This document shows positions 48,812-57,715 of a stretch of DNA of 64,000 nucleotides, piece by piece. This DNA comes from CAWAPS01 sp963783945 (GTDB lineage: Bacteria; Actinomycetota; Acidimicrobiia; Acidimicrobiales; Palsa-688): positions 186,001-250,000 of the forward strand of contig CAWAPS010000032.1 in the NCBI GenBank assembly GCA_963783945.1. Reading direction: 5' to 3'. The notes under the pieces were generated by a model. The model was not told the origin of the DNA. It saw only the letters and a list, made by a program, of their open reading frames with translations, and made no database searches. The translations under genes and the position numbers were made by a program. Positions within the stretch are counted from its first letter, which is position 1. Each line of letters starts with the position of its first letter.

Positions 48812-49753
48812 ATGAGCGACATTTCCTTTAGTGGTCAAACGGTGATAGTCACGGGTGCGGGCCGCAACTTGGGCAGATCTCACGCCCTCGAGTTCGCCCG
48901 CCGGGGAGCTTCAGTGTTGGTCAACGAGATAGACGAAGGTCTGGCTGAGGCCGTCGCCGAAGAAATCACTGCTGCCGGCGGCCGGGCCGTGGGGGTCCAG
49001 GCCAGCGTGGCGACCCCCGAGGGCGCCAGGAAGGTCGTCGACACCGCGGTGAGGGAGTTCGGTTCGGTGGATGTGCTGGTCAACAACGCCGGGGTGCTAC
49101 GCACCGGCTACTTGAACGACCTCAGTGATGACGACATCGACTCCGTGCTGGACGTGCATCTGCGAGCCGCGTTCAGGATGACTCAACTGGTCTGGCCGAT
49201 CATGATCGGGCGCAACTACGGCCGGGTGGTCATGACCTGCTCAGGCTCGGGAATGTTCTCGCACCAGGGGCTCTCTAGTTACGCCGCGGGCAAGGCCGGC
49301 CTCTACGGGCTGACCAAGGCGCTGGCATTCGAGGGGGAGGAGCTGGGAATCAAGGTGAATGCCATATTGCCGGTGGCGCTGACCGGATACAGCCCGGTGA
49401 AACCCGATATTCCCGACATGATGGAAAATACCGCCCGGTACACCCGCAAACCGGTTGAGGTGGATGACTGGCGTTGGGCGCCCCCGACGATTTCCGCCCT
49501 CGTGACCTACTTGGGCAGCTCGCAGTGTGACCACTCGGGCGAGGCGTTCTCGGCCGTGCACGGCCGCTACGCGAGAGTCTTTGTGGGAGTGGCCGACGGC
49601 TGGATCGCCCCGGAGGAGGGTTCGATCAGCGCTGAGGAAGTAGCCGCTCACATAGGGGACATCCGCGACCTCACCCGATACAGCGCCCCCATGTGGTTGT
49701 TCGAGGAGATGCGAGACGTAGACGAGCGCATCGACGCCGCCGGCTTGAGTTGA
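48812..49753 (+). CDS. Short-chain dehydrogenase (MFE-2/HSD17B4-like)
   Basis: A 313-residue SDR: the cofactor loop is IVTGAGRNLGRSHALEFA, then LVNNAGVLRTGY, Ser in VMTCSGSGMFSHQG and YAAGKAGLYGL with Tyr and Lys intact. The long C-terminal extension after VNAILPVALTG (about 90 residues) and the GRSHALEFA variant resemble the 3-hydroxyacyl-CoA dehydrogenase domain of multifunctional enzyme 2, so an acyl-CoA substrate is possible. ATG 48812 has GGAGA eight bases upstream. Confidence 0.88.
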   Translation: MSDISFSGQTVIVTGAGRNLGRSHALEFARRGASVLVNEIDEGLAEAVAEEITAAGGRAVGVQASVATPEGARKVVDTAVREFGSVDVLVNNAGVLRTGYLNDLSDDDIDSVLDVHLRAAFRMTQLVWPIMIGRNYGRVVMTCSGSGMFSHQGLSSYAAGKAGLYGLTKALAFEGEELGIKVNAILPVALTGYSPVKPDIPDMMENTARYTRKPVEVDDWRWAPPTISALVTYLGSSQCDHSGEAFSAVHGRYARVFVGVADGWIAPEEGSISAEEVAAHIGDIRDLTRYSAPMWLFEEMRDVDERIDAAGLS

Positions 49754-49840
49754 CGCCTGCAACATTCGCGTCCCCCGGCCAGAAGTAGCGGGTAGGCGGC
49801 AATCCGAGCGGGGCCGGACAAGCGACGGGAGATCTATTTC

Positions 49841-49922
49841 CGGAACGATTTCCGTGTTCGCCCCTCGTGGCCTAGTCCAGTCGCCACTACGCTGGATAGC
49901 GTAAAGCCTGGAATAAACCAGG
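49841..49922 (+). promoter_or_regulatory. Two short palindromes upstream of the amidohydrolase
   Basis: CGGAA-CGAT-TTCCG (49841-49854) and CCTGG-AATAAA-CCAGG (49907-49922) lie in the 197-bp gap before the ATG at 49951. Either could bind a regulator, but neither is matched to a known one. A strong ribosome site (GGAGAGAGAGG) follows. Confidence 0.3.
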
Positions 49923-49950
49923 TGCGCAGGTAGGAGAGAGAGGACGGGTT

Positions 49951-51459
49951 ATGGTTGCGACACGCCCATCGAGGTCGGCGGTCCTACGAGAGCGCCTCGG
50001 TTATCCGGTCATCGATTGCGACGGGCACTATCTCGAAGTGCTGCCCCTGCTGTTCGATTATGCCGACGGGGTAGCAGGCCCGACGTGGGCGGATCGCTTC
50101 CGGTCAGCGTATGGGGAAGCGGCAGCCAACAACCGCCGAGCTCCGGGAGCTCATGCCCTGCCGCGGTATTTCGACGGCCCGGTGTCGTCTCGCGAGCGTC
50201 GAGAACGCGGTGACCTCTCGTACCCGGTCTGGTGGGCGCTTCCGGCGGCAGCAACGCAAGACCTGGCGACGGCCTCGGTTCCCCGGCTCCTGGACGAGCG
50301 ACTGGGCGAATTCGGCCTGGACTTCACGGTTTTGTATCCATCCTTCGGCATGTCCTTTCCTCACATCGAGGACGACGAGGCTCGTCCGGTGTTTTGCCGG
50401 ATCTTCAACACCTACGCCGCGGACACGTTCCGCCCTTACGCCGCTCACATGACGCCGGCCGCGGTGGTGCCGATGCACACTCCCGATGAGGCCATAACCG
50501 AGCTCGAGTACGCGGTGGAGGTGCTCGGGCTCAAAGCGGTGATGATCCCGAGCTACGTGCGCCGTCCGGTCCAGGCGTTGCTAGCCGAGAGTCCCGAGTT
50601 GGCGTACAACGCCGGCGTCCTCGATACATATGGGATCGACAGCGACTACGACTACGATCCCTTCTGGGCGAAGTGCCTGGAGCTCGGGGTGGTACCCGCG
50701 ACCCATTCCACGGGCATGGGCCTGGGCACTCGCCGCTCCTACACCAACTTCATGCACAATCACATCGGCCATTTCGCCGCGGCGAGCGAAGGACTTTGCC
50801 GGTCGCTGGTCCTGAGCGGGGTCACCCAGCGTTTCCCCGATCTACATGTGGCGTTCCTGGAGTGCGGGGTCTCGTGGGTATGCAGTCTCTACGCCGACAT
50901 GATCGGGCACTGGAAGAAGCGTAACCCAAAGGCCCTGGAGGAGCACTACGATCCGACCAAGGTCGACGTCGGGCTGCTCATGGAGATGATGGCGACCTAC
51001 GGTGACTCGAAATTACAGGCCAGGCTCGATGATGTACGGCCGATGTACGGCCGGGAGCAGGCCCGTCCTCCCGTCGATGACTGGTCGGCGTTGAACATCG
51101 AGCAGGCCGAGCAGTTCCGTGAGCTCTTCGTCCCTCACTTCTATTTCGGCTGCGAGGCCGACGATCCGATGAACGCGTCGGCGTTCAATACGAAGGTCAA
51201 TCCGTACCAGGCCCGATTCCGGCCGGTGTTGAGCTCGGACATTGGCCACTGGGACGTGGTCGACATGACCGAAGTTCTCGAAGAAGCCTACGAGCTGGTC
51301 GAGGTCGGCGTCCTGAGCGATGAGGACCTGCGAGACTTCCTGTTTACCAACCCCGCTCGCATGTTCGGCCAGATCAATCCGGACTTTTTCGCCGGCACGT
51401 CCTGCCAAACTCAGGTTTCTAAATTCCTGACCGAGGACCGGGCGGGCGGATCAGACTGA
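49951..51459 (+). CDS. Amidohydrolase family 2 protein (ACMSD/LinY-like, long form)
   Basis: A 502-residue metal-dependent hydrolase. YPVIDCDGHYLE carries the first metal motif; TNFMHNHIGHFAAASE and AFLECGVSWV follow, with the late Asp in VLSSDIGHWDVVDM. Long forms of this family are abundant in actinobacteria that degrade terpenoids and aromatics. Decarboxylation or hydrolysis is possible, and the substrate is unknown. ATG 49951 is supported by GGAGAGAGAGG. Confidence 0.87.
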   Translation: MVATRPSRSAVLRERLGYPVIDCDGHYLEVLPLLFDYADGVAGPTWADRFRSAYGEAAANNRRAPGAHALPRYFDGPVSSRERRERGDLSYPVWWALPAAATQDLATASVPRLLDERLGEFGLDFTVLYPSFGMSFPHIEDDEARPVFCRIFNTYAADTFRPYAAHMTPAAVVPMHTPDEAITELEYAVEVLGLKAVMIPSYVRRPVQALLAESPELAYNAGVLDTYGIDSDYDYDPFWAKCLELGVVPATHSTGMGLGTRRSYTNFMHNHIGHFAAASEGLCRSLVLSGVTQRFPDLHVAFLECGVSWVCSLYADMIGHWKKRNPKALEEHYDPTKVDVGLLMEMMATYGDSKLQARLDDVRPMYGREQARPPVDDWSALNIEQAEQFRELFVPHFYFGCEADDPMNASAFNTKVNPYQARFRPVLSSDIGHWDVVDMTEVLEEAYELVEVGVLSDEDLRDFLFTNPARMFGQINPDFFAGTSCQTQVSKFLTEDRAGGSD

Positions 51460-51548
51460 CATCCAAGCGCCTCCGCATTGATTGCGGACGGCTCGCCGCG
51501 CCCGGGAAGTTCGATCTGCCGGCACCGCCACGATGAGTCGACACTGTA

Positions 51549-51554
51549 TATAGT
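51549..51554 (+). promoter_or_regulatory. -10-like box for a leaderless SMP-30 gene
   Basis: TATAGT lies seven bases before the GTG at 51561, so transcription would begin at or next to the start codon. No convincing -35 and no ribosome site are present. Confidence 0.35.
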
Positions 51555-51560
51555 CGTGAC

Positions 51561-52451
51561 GTGTCTGCCTTGAAGCCTTTGACGGTCGTGCCTCATGTGA
51601 ACGTGCCGGAAGGCCCGGTGTGGTGCGATGACGGGACGTTGGTGATCACCAGTGTCCCCGACGGCGCTTTGTATCGAGTGAATATCGCGACCGGTGAATT
51701 GACGACGATAGCGGTCGTGGGTGGCGGAGCGAATTCGGCCGCCCCGACGACTGACGGCGGTTTCGTGATGACCCAGAACGGCGGGTATGACTGGTCCACA
51801 CTGGGAATGACCGTCGAAGGCGCCCCCCCATACGTGCCGGCGACTCCCGGCGTCCAGTATGTGGGGGAGGACGGCTCGGTACGCTACCTGTACGACGACG
51901 GTTTCCGCGCCCCAAATGACCTCACCGTGGCTGCCGACGGTATCCTTTATTTTACCGATCCCCCGCATCACCCCGGCCCCCCAGAACCAGTAGGACGCGT
52001 TCATGCCGTCCAGCACGATGGCAGCATCCGCGTCATCGCCGACGGGTTGCACTATCCCAATGGCATCGCCCGGGAACCAGGCGGGACGTTCGTCGTCGTA
52101 GAGCCCAAGGGGCTGATCCGCCTGGCGGTCGACGGTTCCCACGAATGGATCGTCGAGCAATTGGGTCAGGAGGGCGGTGACGGGATGGCCCTGGACGCCG
52201 ATGGCCGCATTTACGCGTGCGCGGCCATCGACCACGCAGTATGGGTATTCGAGCCGGACGGCACCGAAGTGGACAGGTTGCAGCTTCCCGGACCGGGCAT
52301 GGTGACCAACTGCTGCTTTGGCGGCGCAGACGGCCGTACCCTGTTCGTTACCGAAGGCCAACCCGGAAGCGTTGTCGCGTTCGAGGGACTTCCAACCCCT
52401 GGCCTCCCCGTCCTGCCCTGGCGCGTACCACCATCAAAAGGCGGCGGCTAG
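51561..52451 (+). CDS. SMP-30/gluconolactonase family protein (second copy)
   Basis: A 296-residue beta-propeller lactonase with metal ligands in VNVPEGPVW (Glu), FRAPNDLTVAADG (Asn), LHYPNGIAREPGG (Asn) and EGGDGMALDADGRIYACA (Asp). It is only distantly like the copy at 43278 and so is not a recent duplicate. GTG 51561 follows a -10-like box directly. It is 101 bp after the amidohydrolase in the same direction, so the two may supply consecutive hydrolytic steps. Confidence 0.88.
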   Translation: MSALKPLTVVPHVNVPEGPVWCDDGTLVITSVPDGALYRVNIATGELTTIAVVGGGANSAAPTTDGGFVMTQNGGYDWSTLGMTVEGAPPYVPATPGVQYVGEDGSVRYLYDDGFRAPNDLTVAADGILYFTDPPHHPGPPEPVGRVHAVQHDGSIRVIADGLHYPNGIAREPGGTFVVVEPKGLIRLAVDGSHEWIVEQLGQEGGDGMALDADGRIYACAAIDHAVWVFEPDGTEVDRLQLPGPGMVTNCCFGGADGRTLFVTEGQPGSVVAFEGLPTPGLPVLPWRVPPSKGGG

Positions 52452-52536
52452 CGGCCCTGCGATATATAACCAGGTGTCGCCAGCAGCCTGATGTCGTCGC
52501 GGCGCGTCCGGCGCGACGCCAGGACGACCGCCGGTT

Positions 52537-53643
52537 TCAGCGGCCACGGTGGTCCAAGGCGCCGGGGGCTTTCGGATGCGGCATGCTGTGCACCGGTGCC
52601 GCTGGATGCTGCTCGACAGACGCGATCACGTGGTTGACCGCCCGGCGGTACGAGTCGACGAGCGCATCCTCGGTCTCATAGTCGAAGCGATCAGTGAATG
52701 CGGGGCTGCCCCTCGGGTCGAAATCGGGCTGGGACTCATACCAGTCGATCAGTTCGCGTAACGCGTCCAGGGGATGCACGACCGGCCGGTATCCGAGCTC
52801 TCGGCGGGCTTTCTCAGTGCTGAGGACGCTGTGGGTGGCCGTGGTGCCAGCAAGGGGCAACAGGCTGGACGCCGCCTCGACGGCGACGGCGGCCGGGATT
52901 GACACCAGTTCGAGCTCGGCGTTCAGGAGGTCGACGATGGCCTCGACCCACTGGCGGAGCGACCAGTTGAAGGGATCGCCGCAGTTGTAAACCTGGCCGC
53001 GGGCTACTTCCTTCTGGTCAACCACGGCCAGGACGTAGGCCGCGGCGTTGCGGGCCGCGCACCGGGTGTGGACGTGGACTCCCCCGTCCGGCAGCACCAT
53101 CTGCCGCCTCCCGTCGCGGACGCGGCGGACCACTGACCACTCCTGAGGACGCGTGTTGTGCGCTCCGTAGAGCATGGGGTACCTCAACACCGTGGCATCG
53201 GGGTGGCAAGCAAATACCGCGGCCTCCGCTTCGGCGAGCCGGAGCGAGAACTGCAGTGCCGGATCGTCCTCTGGTGCCGACTCAACAATGGGGTCGTTCT
53301 CGGTCACGGGCACCGGCAGGCGGTAGCCCGGCCGGGGGAAGAAACCTCGGTAGACGGGTGCGCCACCGATGGTCACAAACTGATCGCAGCGGCCCCGGAA
53401 GGCGGGAGCCAGGTGCTTCACCCGTCCGTACATAGCCACGACCACGTCGAACGATCTGTTCTTGACCGTCTCGTCGATGGACTCCCGGAAGTGGGGGTCG
53501 CCGTGCAGGTGTTCGACCGGCGCAAGCTGCGGAGGTTCATGGACGCCCCGGTGGAAGATCGTGACATCGTGGCCCCCGGCGAGCAGCCCGTCAACGATGT
53601 GCGGACCCGTTGGGCCGGTTCCACCCACGAGCAGTACCCGCAC
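52537..53643 (-). CDS. NAD-dependent epimerase/dehydratase family protein
   Basis: A 368-residue extended-SDR protein. The cofactor loop MRVLLVGGTGPTGPHIVDGL is at the N-terminus. VTIGGAPVYRGF stands where the usual Ser/Thr occurs, and RYPMLYGAHN and REELGYRP-like RRELGYRPVVHPLDAL occur later. The classical YxxxK is not obvious, as in atypical members such as CSP41/NmrA-like proteins. GTG 53643 lies 4 bp after the gntR stop, so the pair is an operon under GntR control. Confidence 0.82.
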   Translation of the reverse strand: MRVLLVGGTGPTGPHIVDGLLAGGHDVTIFHRGVHEPPQLAPVEHLHGDPHFRESIDETVKNRSFDVVVAMYGRVKHLAPAFRGRCDQFVTIGGAPVYRGFFPRPGYRLPVPVTENDPIVESAPEDDPALQFSLRLAEAEAAVFACHPDATVLRYPMLYGAHNTRPQEWSVVRRVRDGRRQMVLPDGGVHVHTRCAARNAAAYVLAVVDQKEVARGQVYNCGDPFNWSLRQWVEAIVDLLNAELELVSIPAAVAVEAASSLLPLAGTTATHSVLSTEKARRELGYRPVVHPLDALRELIDWYESQPDFDPRGSPAFTDRFDYETEDALVDSYRRAVNHVIASVEQHPAAPVHSMPHPKAPGALDHRGR

Positions 53644-53647
53644 GGCC

Positions 53648-54337
53648 TCAGTCCGGGGCGCTGGTATCGCCGTCGTCGGTCAGCACACCGCGCCGGACCA
53701 GTTCCCCGATCACCTCCTCGGCTGCAGCTCGGGCGTCGGCAAGACGATACTGCGACGCTCGTCGCTCGTCGCCGGCGATGATGGCGTCGATCACCCGGGC
53801 GTGAGCCTGAACGATCTCGTCGTGGCTACGGTGGCGACTGTTCTGGGCCGCCCAGTTGAGGAAGCCGTCGAATCCACGTAACTCGGCCCTCAGGCGTGGG
53901 GTGGCGCCGGCTCGGTGCTCGATCCGCAGGATCTCTGTCCCAAGCTCGTTCAGCCGAGCATCGGCATCGGCCGGCGTTGCCTCGATCTCGTGGAGCAGTC
54001 GTCGCAGCTCGGCGATGACCGAGGGGGCACGGTCCTTCGCCACCCGGGCGACGGCGACCCCACTCAGCAGACCGAGCACGTGGAAGTCGGCGCGCAGGGT
54101 GCGGGCGTCGAAGTGCTCAACGAAGGCCGCCCGATGCACCCTGGCAGAGACCACGCCGTCCCGTTCGAGCAGCATAAGAGCCTCTCTCACCGGCGTCGGA
54201 CTGACGCCGAGCGTGGCGCTGATCAGCTCGACGTCAATGCGATCTCCGGGGCGGAGCCGGCCCTCGAAGATCTCGCGCTGCACGAACTCGACGACGGCGC
54301 GGCTGGTCTTGGCCCTCTTCAACTCGGGTTGAGCCAC
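53648..54337 (-). CDS. GntR family regulator (FadR/FCD subfamily)
   Basis: A 229-residue regulator: the N-terminal winged helix is VVEFVQREIFEGRLRPGDRI, then VELISATLGVSPTPVREALM and LLERDGVVSARVHRAAFV; the C-terminal FCD all-helical effector domain contains EILRIEHRAGATPRLRAELR. FCD members bind carboxylic acids, often with a metal. I chose GTG 54337; the longer frame crosses the operator palindrome. It is divergent from an amidohydrolase across a 131-bp gap with a perfect-looking operator, and co-directional with the epimerase gene. Confidence 0.88.
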   Translation of the reverse strand: MAQPELKRAKTSRAVVEFVQREIFEGRLRPGDRIDVELISATLGVSPTPVREALMLLERDGVVSARVHRAAFVEHFDARTLRADFHVLGLLSGVAVARVAKDRAPSVIAELRRLLHEIEATPADADARLNELGTEILRIEHRAGATPRLRAELRGFDGFLNWAAQNSRHRSHDEIVQAHARVIDAIIAGDERRASQYRLADARAAAEEVIGELVRRGVLTDDGDTSAPD

Positions 54338-54369
54338 CGGACCATGATGGCGGCCAGAAACCCCGTTGT

Positions 54370-54396
54370 CCATTTTCAATTGACAATTGGAGATGG
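54370..54396. promoter_or_regulatory. 27-bp palindrome, probable GntR operator
   Basis: CCATTTTCAATTGACAATTG plus GAGATGG is an imperfect palindrome centred on A54383, with core CAATTG-A-CAATTG. It lies midway between gntR and the divergent amidohydrolase and overlaps the proposed -35 of the latter. Confidence 0.6.
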
Positions 54397-54416
54397 CCAA
54401 TGGCGGGGGCTATACT
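54387..54416 (+). promoter_or_regulatory. Candidate promoter of the amidohydrolase gene
   Basis: TTGGAG (54387-54392), an 18-bp spacer and TATACT (54411-54416) form a reasonable sigma-70-type promoter 52 bp before ATG 54469. The -35 overlaps the palindrome, as expected for repression. Confidence 0.45.
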
Positions 54417-54468
54417 TCCGCGGTAGGCCCATGGCGCGGCGCGCCTCGAAATTGCCTGGAGGGTGCTG

Positions 54469-55653
54469 ATGTTGGCTGAAGGTTTGCGAGTGATCGATGT
54501 CGACTCGCACATGACGGAGCGGCACGACCTATTCACGGAACGGGCGCCCAAGGGGTACGAGGACAAGGTCCCGCACGTCGAACGGATCGACGGTGTCGAC
54601 ATGTGGGTCATCGAGGGCAAGACCTTCGGCAAAGCCGGCTCCGGGGGCACGATCGACCTGGAAGGCAACAAGCACCCCTTCCGGCTCTCCCAGGGCGGAG
54701 ACTGGGGTATCGGAGACGTCCACCCGGCCGCTTGGGACCCCCAGGAGCGGCTCCGGCTGATGGACGAGCAAGGGATCGATGCCCAGGTGCTCTATCCGAA
54801 CTCGATCGGTATCGGCGGCCAGAACGTGTGGAAGACGATTCAGGACCCGGTCCTGCTCCTCCTGTTCGTGGAGCTCTACAACGACGCCATGGCCGAGGTG
54901 CAGGAGGACTCGGGCGGCCGCCTGGTCCCCATGCCGATCCTGCCGGCCTGGGACATCCCGGCATCCGTGCGCGAAGCTCAGCGCTGCGCCGAGTTGGGTT
55001 ACCGGGGGGTGAACCTGACGGCGGACCCCCAGGACTCGGGCTCGCCGGATCTGGGTGACCCGGCATGGGACCCCCTTTGGGAAGTCTGCGCCGGCCTCAA
55101 TCTGCCCGTCCACTTCCACATCGGCGCCAGCCAGACGGCTCTCAACTACTTCGGCACCACCTACTGGCCCAGCCAGGACGACCTGGTCAAGCCGGCCATC
55201 GGTGGGGCGTCGCTGTTCCAGAACAATTCCCGGGTGCTGCTCAACAGCGCTTACTCGGGGATGTTCGACCGGCACCCAAACCTCAAGATGGTCTCGGTCG
55301 AGAGCGGCATAGGGTGGGTGCCCTTCATGCTCGAGGCGATGGACTACGAGCTCGAGGAGAACGCCCCGGAGCATTTCCACAAGCTGCAGAAGCTGCCGTC
55401 GGAGTACTTCCGGGACAACTGGTACGCCACGTTCTGGTTCGAGACCGGGCGGGGCGATCTTCAGCATCTCATCGACACGGTCGGCGAGGACAACGTCATG
55501 TTCGAGACCGACTTTCCCCACCCGACTTGTCTGCACCCCAACCCGCTGGCGATGGTACGCGAGAAGATCGCCTCTCTGCGGCCCGAGACGCAGCACAAGG
55601 TGATGGGTGACAATGCAGCCAAGCTCTACCGGCTGAGTCCAAAAACGGCCTGA
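54469..55653 (+). CDS. Amidohydrolase family 2 protein
   Basis: A 394-residue metal-dependent hydrolase. LRVIDVDSHMTERHDL holds the first metal motif; LPVHFHIGASQTALNYFG, MVSVESGIGWVPFML and FETDFPHPTCLHP follow, the last with the catalytic-site Asp. This FETDFPH type is common in actinobacterial catabolic clusters. ATG 54469 has GGAGGG at good spacing; GTG 54463 is less likely. It is controlled from the palindromic gap shared with gntR. Confidence 0.9.
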   Translation: MLAEGLRVIDVDSHMTERHDLFTERAPKGYEDKVPHVERIDGVDMWVIEGKTFGKAGSGGTIDLEGNKHPFRLSQGGDWGIGDVHPAAWDPQERLRLMDEQGIDAQVLYPNSIGIGGQNVWKTIQDPVLLLLFVELYNDAMAEVQEDSGGRLVPMPILPAWDIPASVREAQRCAELGYRGVNLTADPQDSGSPDLGDPAWDPLWEVCAGLNLPVHFHIGASQTALNYFGTTYWPSQDDLVKPAIGGASLFQNNSRVLLNSAYSGMFDRHPNLKMVSVESGIGWVPFMLEAMDYELEENAPEHFHKLQKLPSEYFRDNWYATFWFETGRGDLQHLIDTVGEDNVMFETDFPHPTCLHPNPLAMVREKIASLRPETQHKVMGDNAAKLYRLSPKTA

Positions 55654-55763
55654 TCGCCCGCGCCGACTTCGAGTCCGTCACCCGGTCACCGGGGCGGGAT
55701 GCATGGCGACAGTCGTGGGTCCGACACCGCGGGCGACCGGTGTGATCGTGCTTCTCGCCCCGG

Positions 55764-56831
55764 CTATCCCAGACAGTCGAACACCTGGCGGGAGAGCCGG
55801 TTGGCCCGGTCGTACATCGTCGTGATCTCCATGTCGTACAGGTTCGGCGTGTACGCGAAGCTCACCCGGCTCTCGGGGTCGGCCCAGACCATGGCGCCGC
55901 CCCCACCGCTGTGTCCAAGAGCCTGCCGGTTCGGGCCCATGTACATGAGCTCGGAGTTGAGCTGAAATCCGCGGCCGAACCGAATCTGGGCCAGCACCGG
56001 CGAGAACATGGATTCGTGCCACGGACCGGTCACGACCGACGCCGTCGCGTCTTCGATTGTCTGCTTATCGAGAACGTGGACGCCGTCCAACTCGCCGCCG
56101 CACGCCAAGGCGGAAAAAATGCGGGCGAGGGAGCGGGCGTTGCTATAGCCGTTGCTCGCTGGTATCTCGGCCCGACGGTCGATGCCCGGACGGGCAGGCT
56201 GGGGAAGGACGTCTGCCAGCCGTCGGTCAATCTCCGGTGGGGCACCCATATACGCCTCCGCGCCCAGCGGTTCGCACACCTCGTCGCTGAGCAGCTGGCC
56301 CGGTCGCTTGCCGCTAACTCGACGAATGAGCTCTCCAACGAGCCAGCCGTACGTCAGGGCGTGGTAGGCGTGGGCGGTGCCCGGTTGCCATGCCGGGGGT
56401 TGGGCCGCCAGGGCGGCGCAGACTGCATCCCAATCACCCAAGCGTGCCGGATCGAAACCCGGGACCTCGGGCAGCCCGGCCCTGTGGTCGAACACGTGCT
56501 TGACCAGCACCTCTTCCTTGCCGGCGGCGGCGAACTCTGGCCAGTACCTTGCGACCGGAGCGTCGGGGTCGAGCAAACCTCTCTCGATGCACATGTTCCC
56601 GCAGATGCCGGTTAGGCCCTTCGTGACCGACATGATCAGCACGAGCGTGTCGGACTGCCAATCCTTGCTCCGCGCCGCATCGGTGTGACCGCCCCACAGG
56701 TCTGCCACAGCTTGGCCTCCCACCGTGACCGCCACCGCCCCGCCGTGGTCTCGTCCGCTTTCCAGGTGATCGGCAAACATCTCCCGCAGCGGCCCCAAAC
56801 GGATATCGCAGTGGCCTTCAACGACCGACAT
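55764..56831 (-). CDS. Serine hydrolase, beta-lactamase class C / EstB-like esterase
   Basis: A 355-residue protein of the penicillin-binding/class C fold. The active-site SxxK is SVTKG, a Tyr motif is YHAL (a YxN variant) and the third motif is HSGGGG. No signal peptide is present, so a cytoplasmic esterase or lactonase (EstB/LovD-like) is more likely than a beta-lactamase. ATG 56831 has GGGAGG six bases upstream; the 36-codon upstream extension has no similarity. It is 44 bp downstream of the SnoaL-like gene on the same strand. Confidence 0.88.
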   Translation of the reverse strand: MSVVEGHCDIRLGPLREMFADHLESGRDHGGAVAVTVGGQAVADLWGGHTDAARSKDWQSDTLVLIMSVTKGLTGICGNMCIERGLLDPDAPVARYWPEFAAAGKEEVLVKHVFDHRAGLPEVPGFDPARLGDWDAVCAALAAQPPAWQPGTAHAYHALTYGWLVGELIRRVSGKRPGQLLSDEVCEPLGAEAYMGAPPEIDRRLADVLPQPARPGIDRRAEIPASNGYSNARSLARIFSALACGGELDGVHVLDKQTIEDATASVVTGPWHESMFSPVLAQIRFGRGFQLNSELMYMGPNRQALGHSGGGGAMVWADPESRVSFAYTPNLYDMEITTMYDRANRLSRQVFDCLG

Positions 56832-56875
56832 CAAGCGCCTCCCACGTCTCGACCAGCCCGGTGGTAACCAGGTCC

Positions 56876-57196
56876 CTAAAGCAACACTCGCAACGTGCGG
56901 ATCTCCCCGCCTTCCACTTCGAACAGGTCCACGCACCATCCCGGACGTCCCTCCCGCTCAGGAAGGCGGAGCAAGGCGGCGATATAGGGCGGGCTGGCGA
57001 GGAGGGACTCGATCTCGGGGTACGGCGGCCTGCTCGGAAACCAGGCCCGGTAGAACTCGCCGATGGCCTCCCGCCCTCGCTGTACGAGCCCATCGTGTCC
57101 GTAGCGTACGGCATCCTCCGCATACAGGTCGCTCACCGTCGGGTCCGACGCGTGCACCCGCTCGAACACCGCTCGCACCACTTCTTCAGCGTTCAT
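56876..57196 (-). CDS. SnoaL-like / NTF2-fold protein
   Basis: A 106-residue protein: VVRAVFERVHASDPTVSDLY, then HDGLVQRGREAIGEFYRAWF and WCVDLFEVEGGEIRTLRVLL. This is a compact SnoaL-like fold; such proteins isomerise or dehydrate polyketide or steroid-like ligands or simply bind them. It is probably co-transcribed with the serine hydrolase. Confidence 0.82.
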   Translation of the reverse strand: MNAEEVVRAVFERVHASDPTVSDLYAEDAVRYGHDGLVQRGREAIGEFYRAWFPSRPPYPEIESLLASPPYIAALLRLPEREGRPGWCVDLFEVEGGEIRTLRVLL

Positions 57197-57320
57197 TTGA
57201 CTCCCATCGCATAGTGGACCACCGGCAACGGCCCAGGCCCTCTTCCGGGAGTATTGTCACCCAGCCGACAACGACTAATCCATCAGAGGAGTAGAAAATG
57301 TTCGATGTAGGGTTCGACCG

Positions 57321-57665
57321 ATGAGTGATGCTTCCATCGATCCCACTGTCGCCCCGAGCGGCAACGGTTGCGTCGAATGCCTGGCGACAGGAGGCTGGTG
57401 GCTCCATCTTCGACGCTGCGCCCAATGCGGCCATATCGGTTGCTGCGACAACTCTCCCGCCCAGCACGCCACCGGTCATGCCGGAACCTCGGGCCATCCG
57501 GTCATTGCTAGTTTCGAGCCCGGTGAAGACTGGTTTTGGGACTACCGCTCGAGCCAGTTCTTCAGTGGCCCTCCGCTGGCGGCGCCCGAGCATCATCCGC
57601 TGGACCAGCCCGTACCTGGACCAGCCGGACAGGTTCCCGGCGACTGGCAAAGCCACCTTCACTGA
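57321..57665 (+). CDS. UBP-type zinc finger domain protein
   Basis: A 114-residue protein. CVECLATGGWWLHLRRCAQC, GHIGCCDNSPAQHATGHAGT and SGHPVIASFEPGEDWFWDY together form a bacterial UBP-type zinc finger, with Cys/His ligands in the expected order. In eukaryotes the fold binds ubiquitin C-termini. Bacterial single-domain versions are widespread, often near flavin or redox genes, and of unknown role. It is convergent with the FkbM gene. ATG 57321 has no strong ribosome site. Confidence 0.85.
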   Translation: MSDASIDPTVAPSGNGCVECLATGGWWLHLRRCAQCGHIGCCDNSPAQHATGHAGTSGHPVIASFEPGEDWFWDYRSSQFFSGPPLAAPEHHPLDQPVPGPAGQVPGDWQSHLH

Positions 57666-57715
57666 ACGGAGCGGTAGCTCGTGACGCGAGTTGGCGAACC
57701 GGCTCGGAGCCAAGG

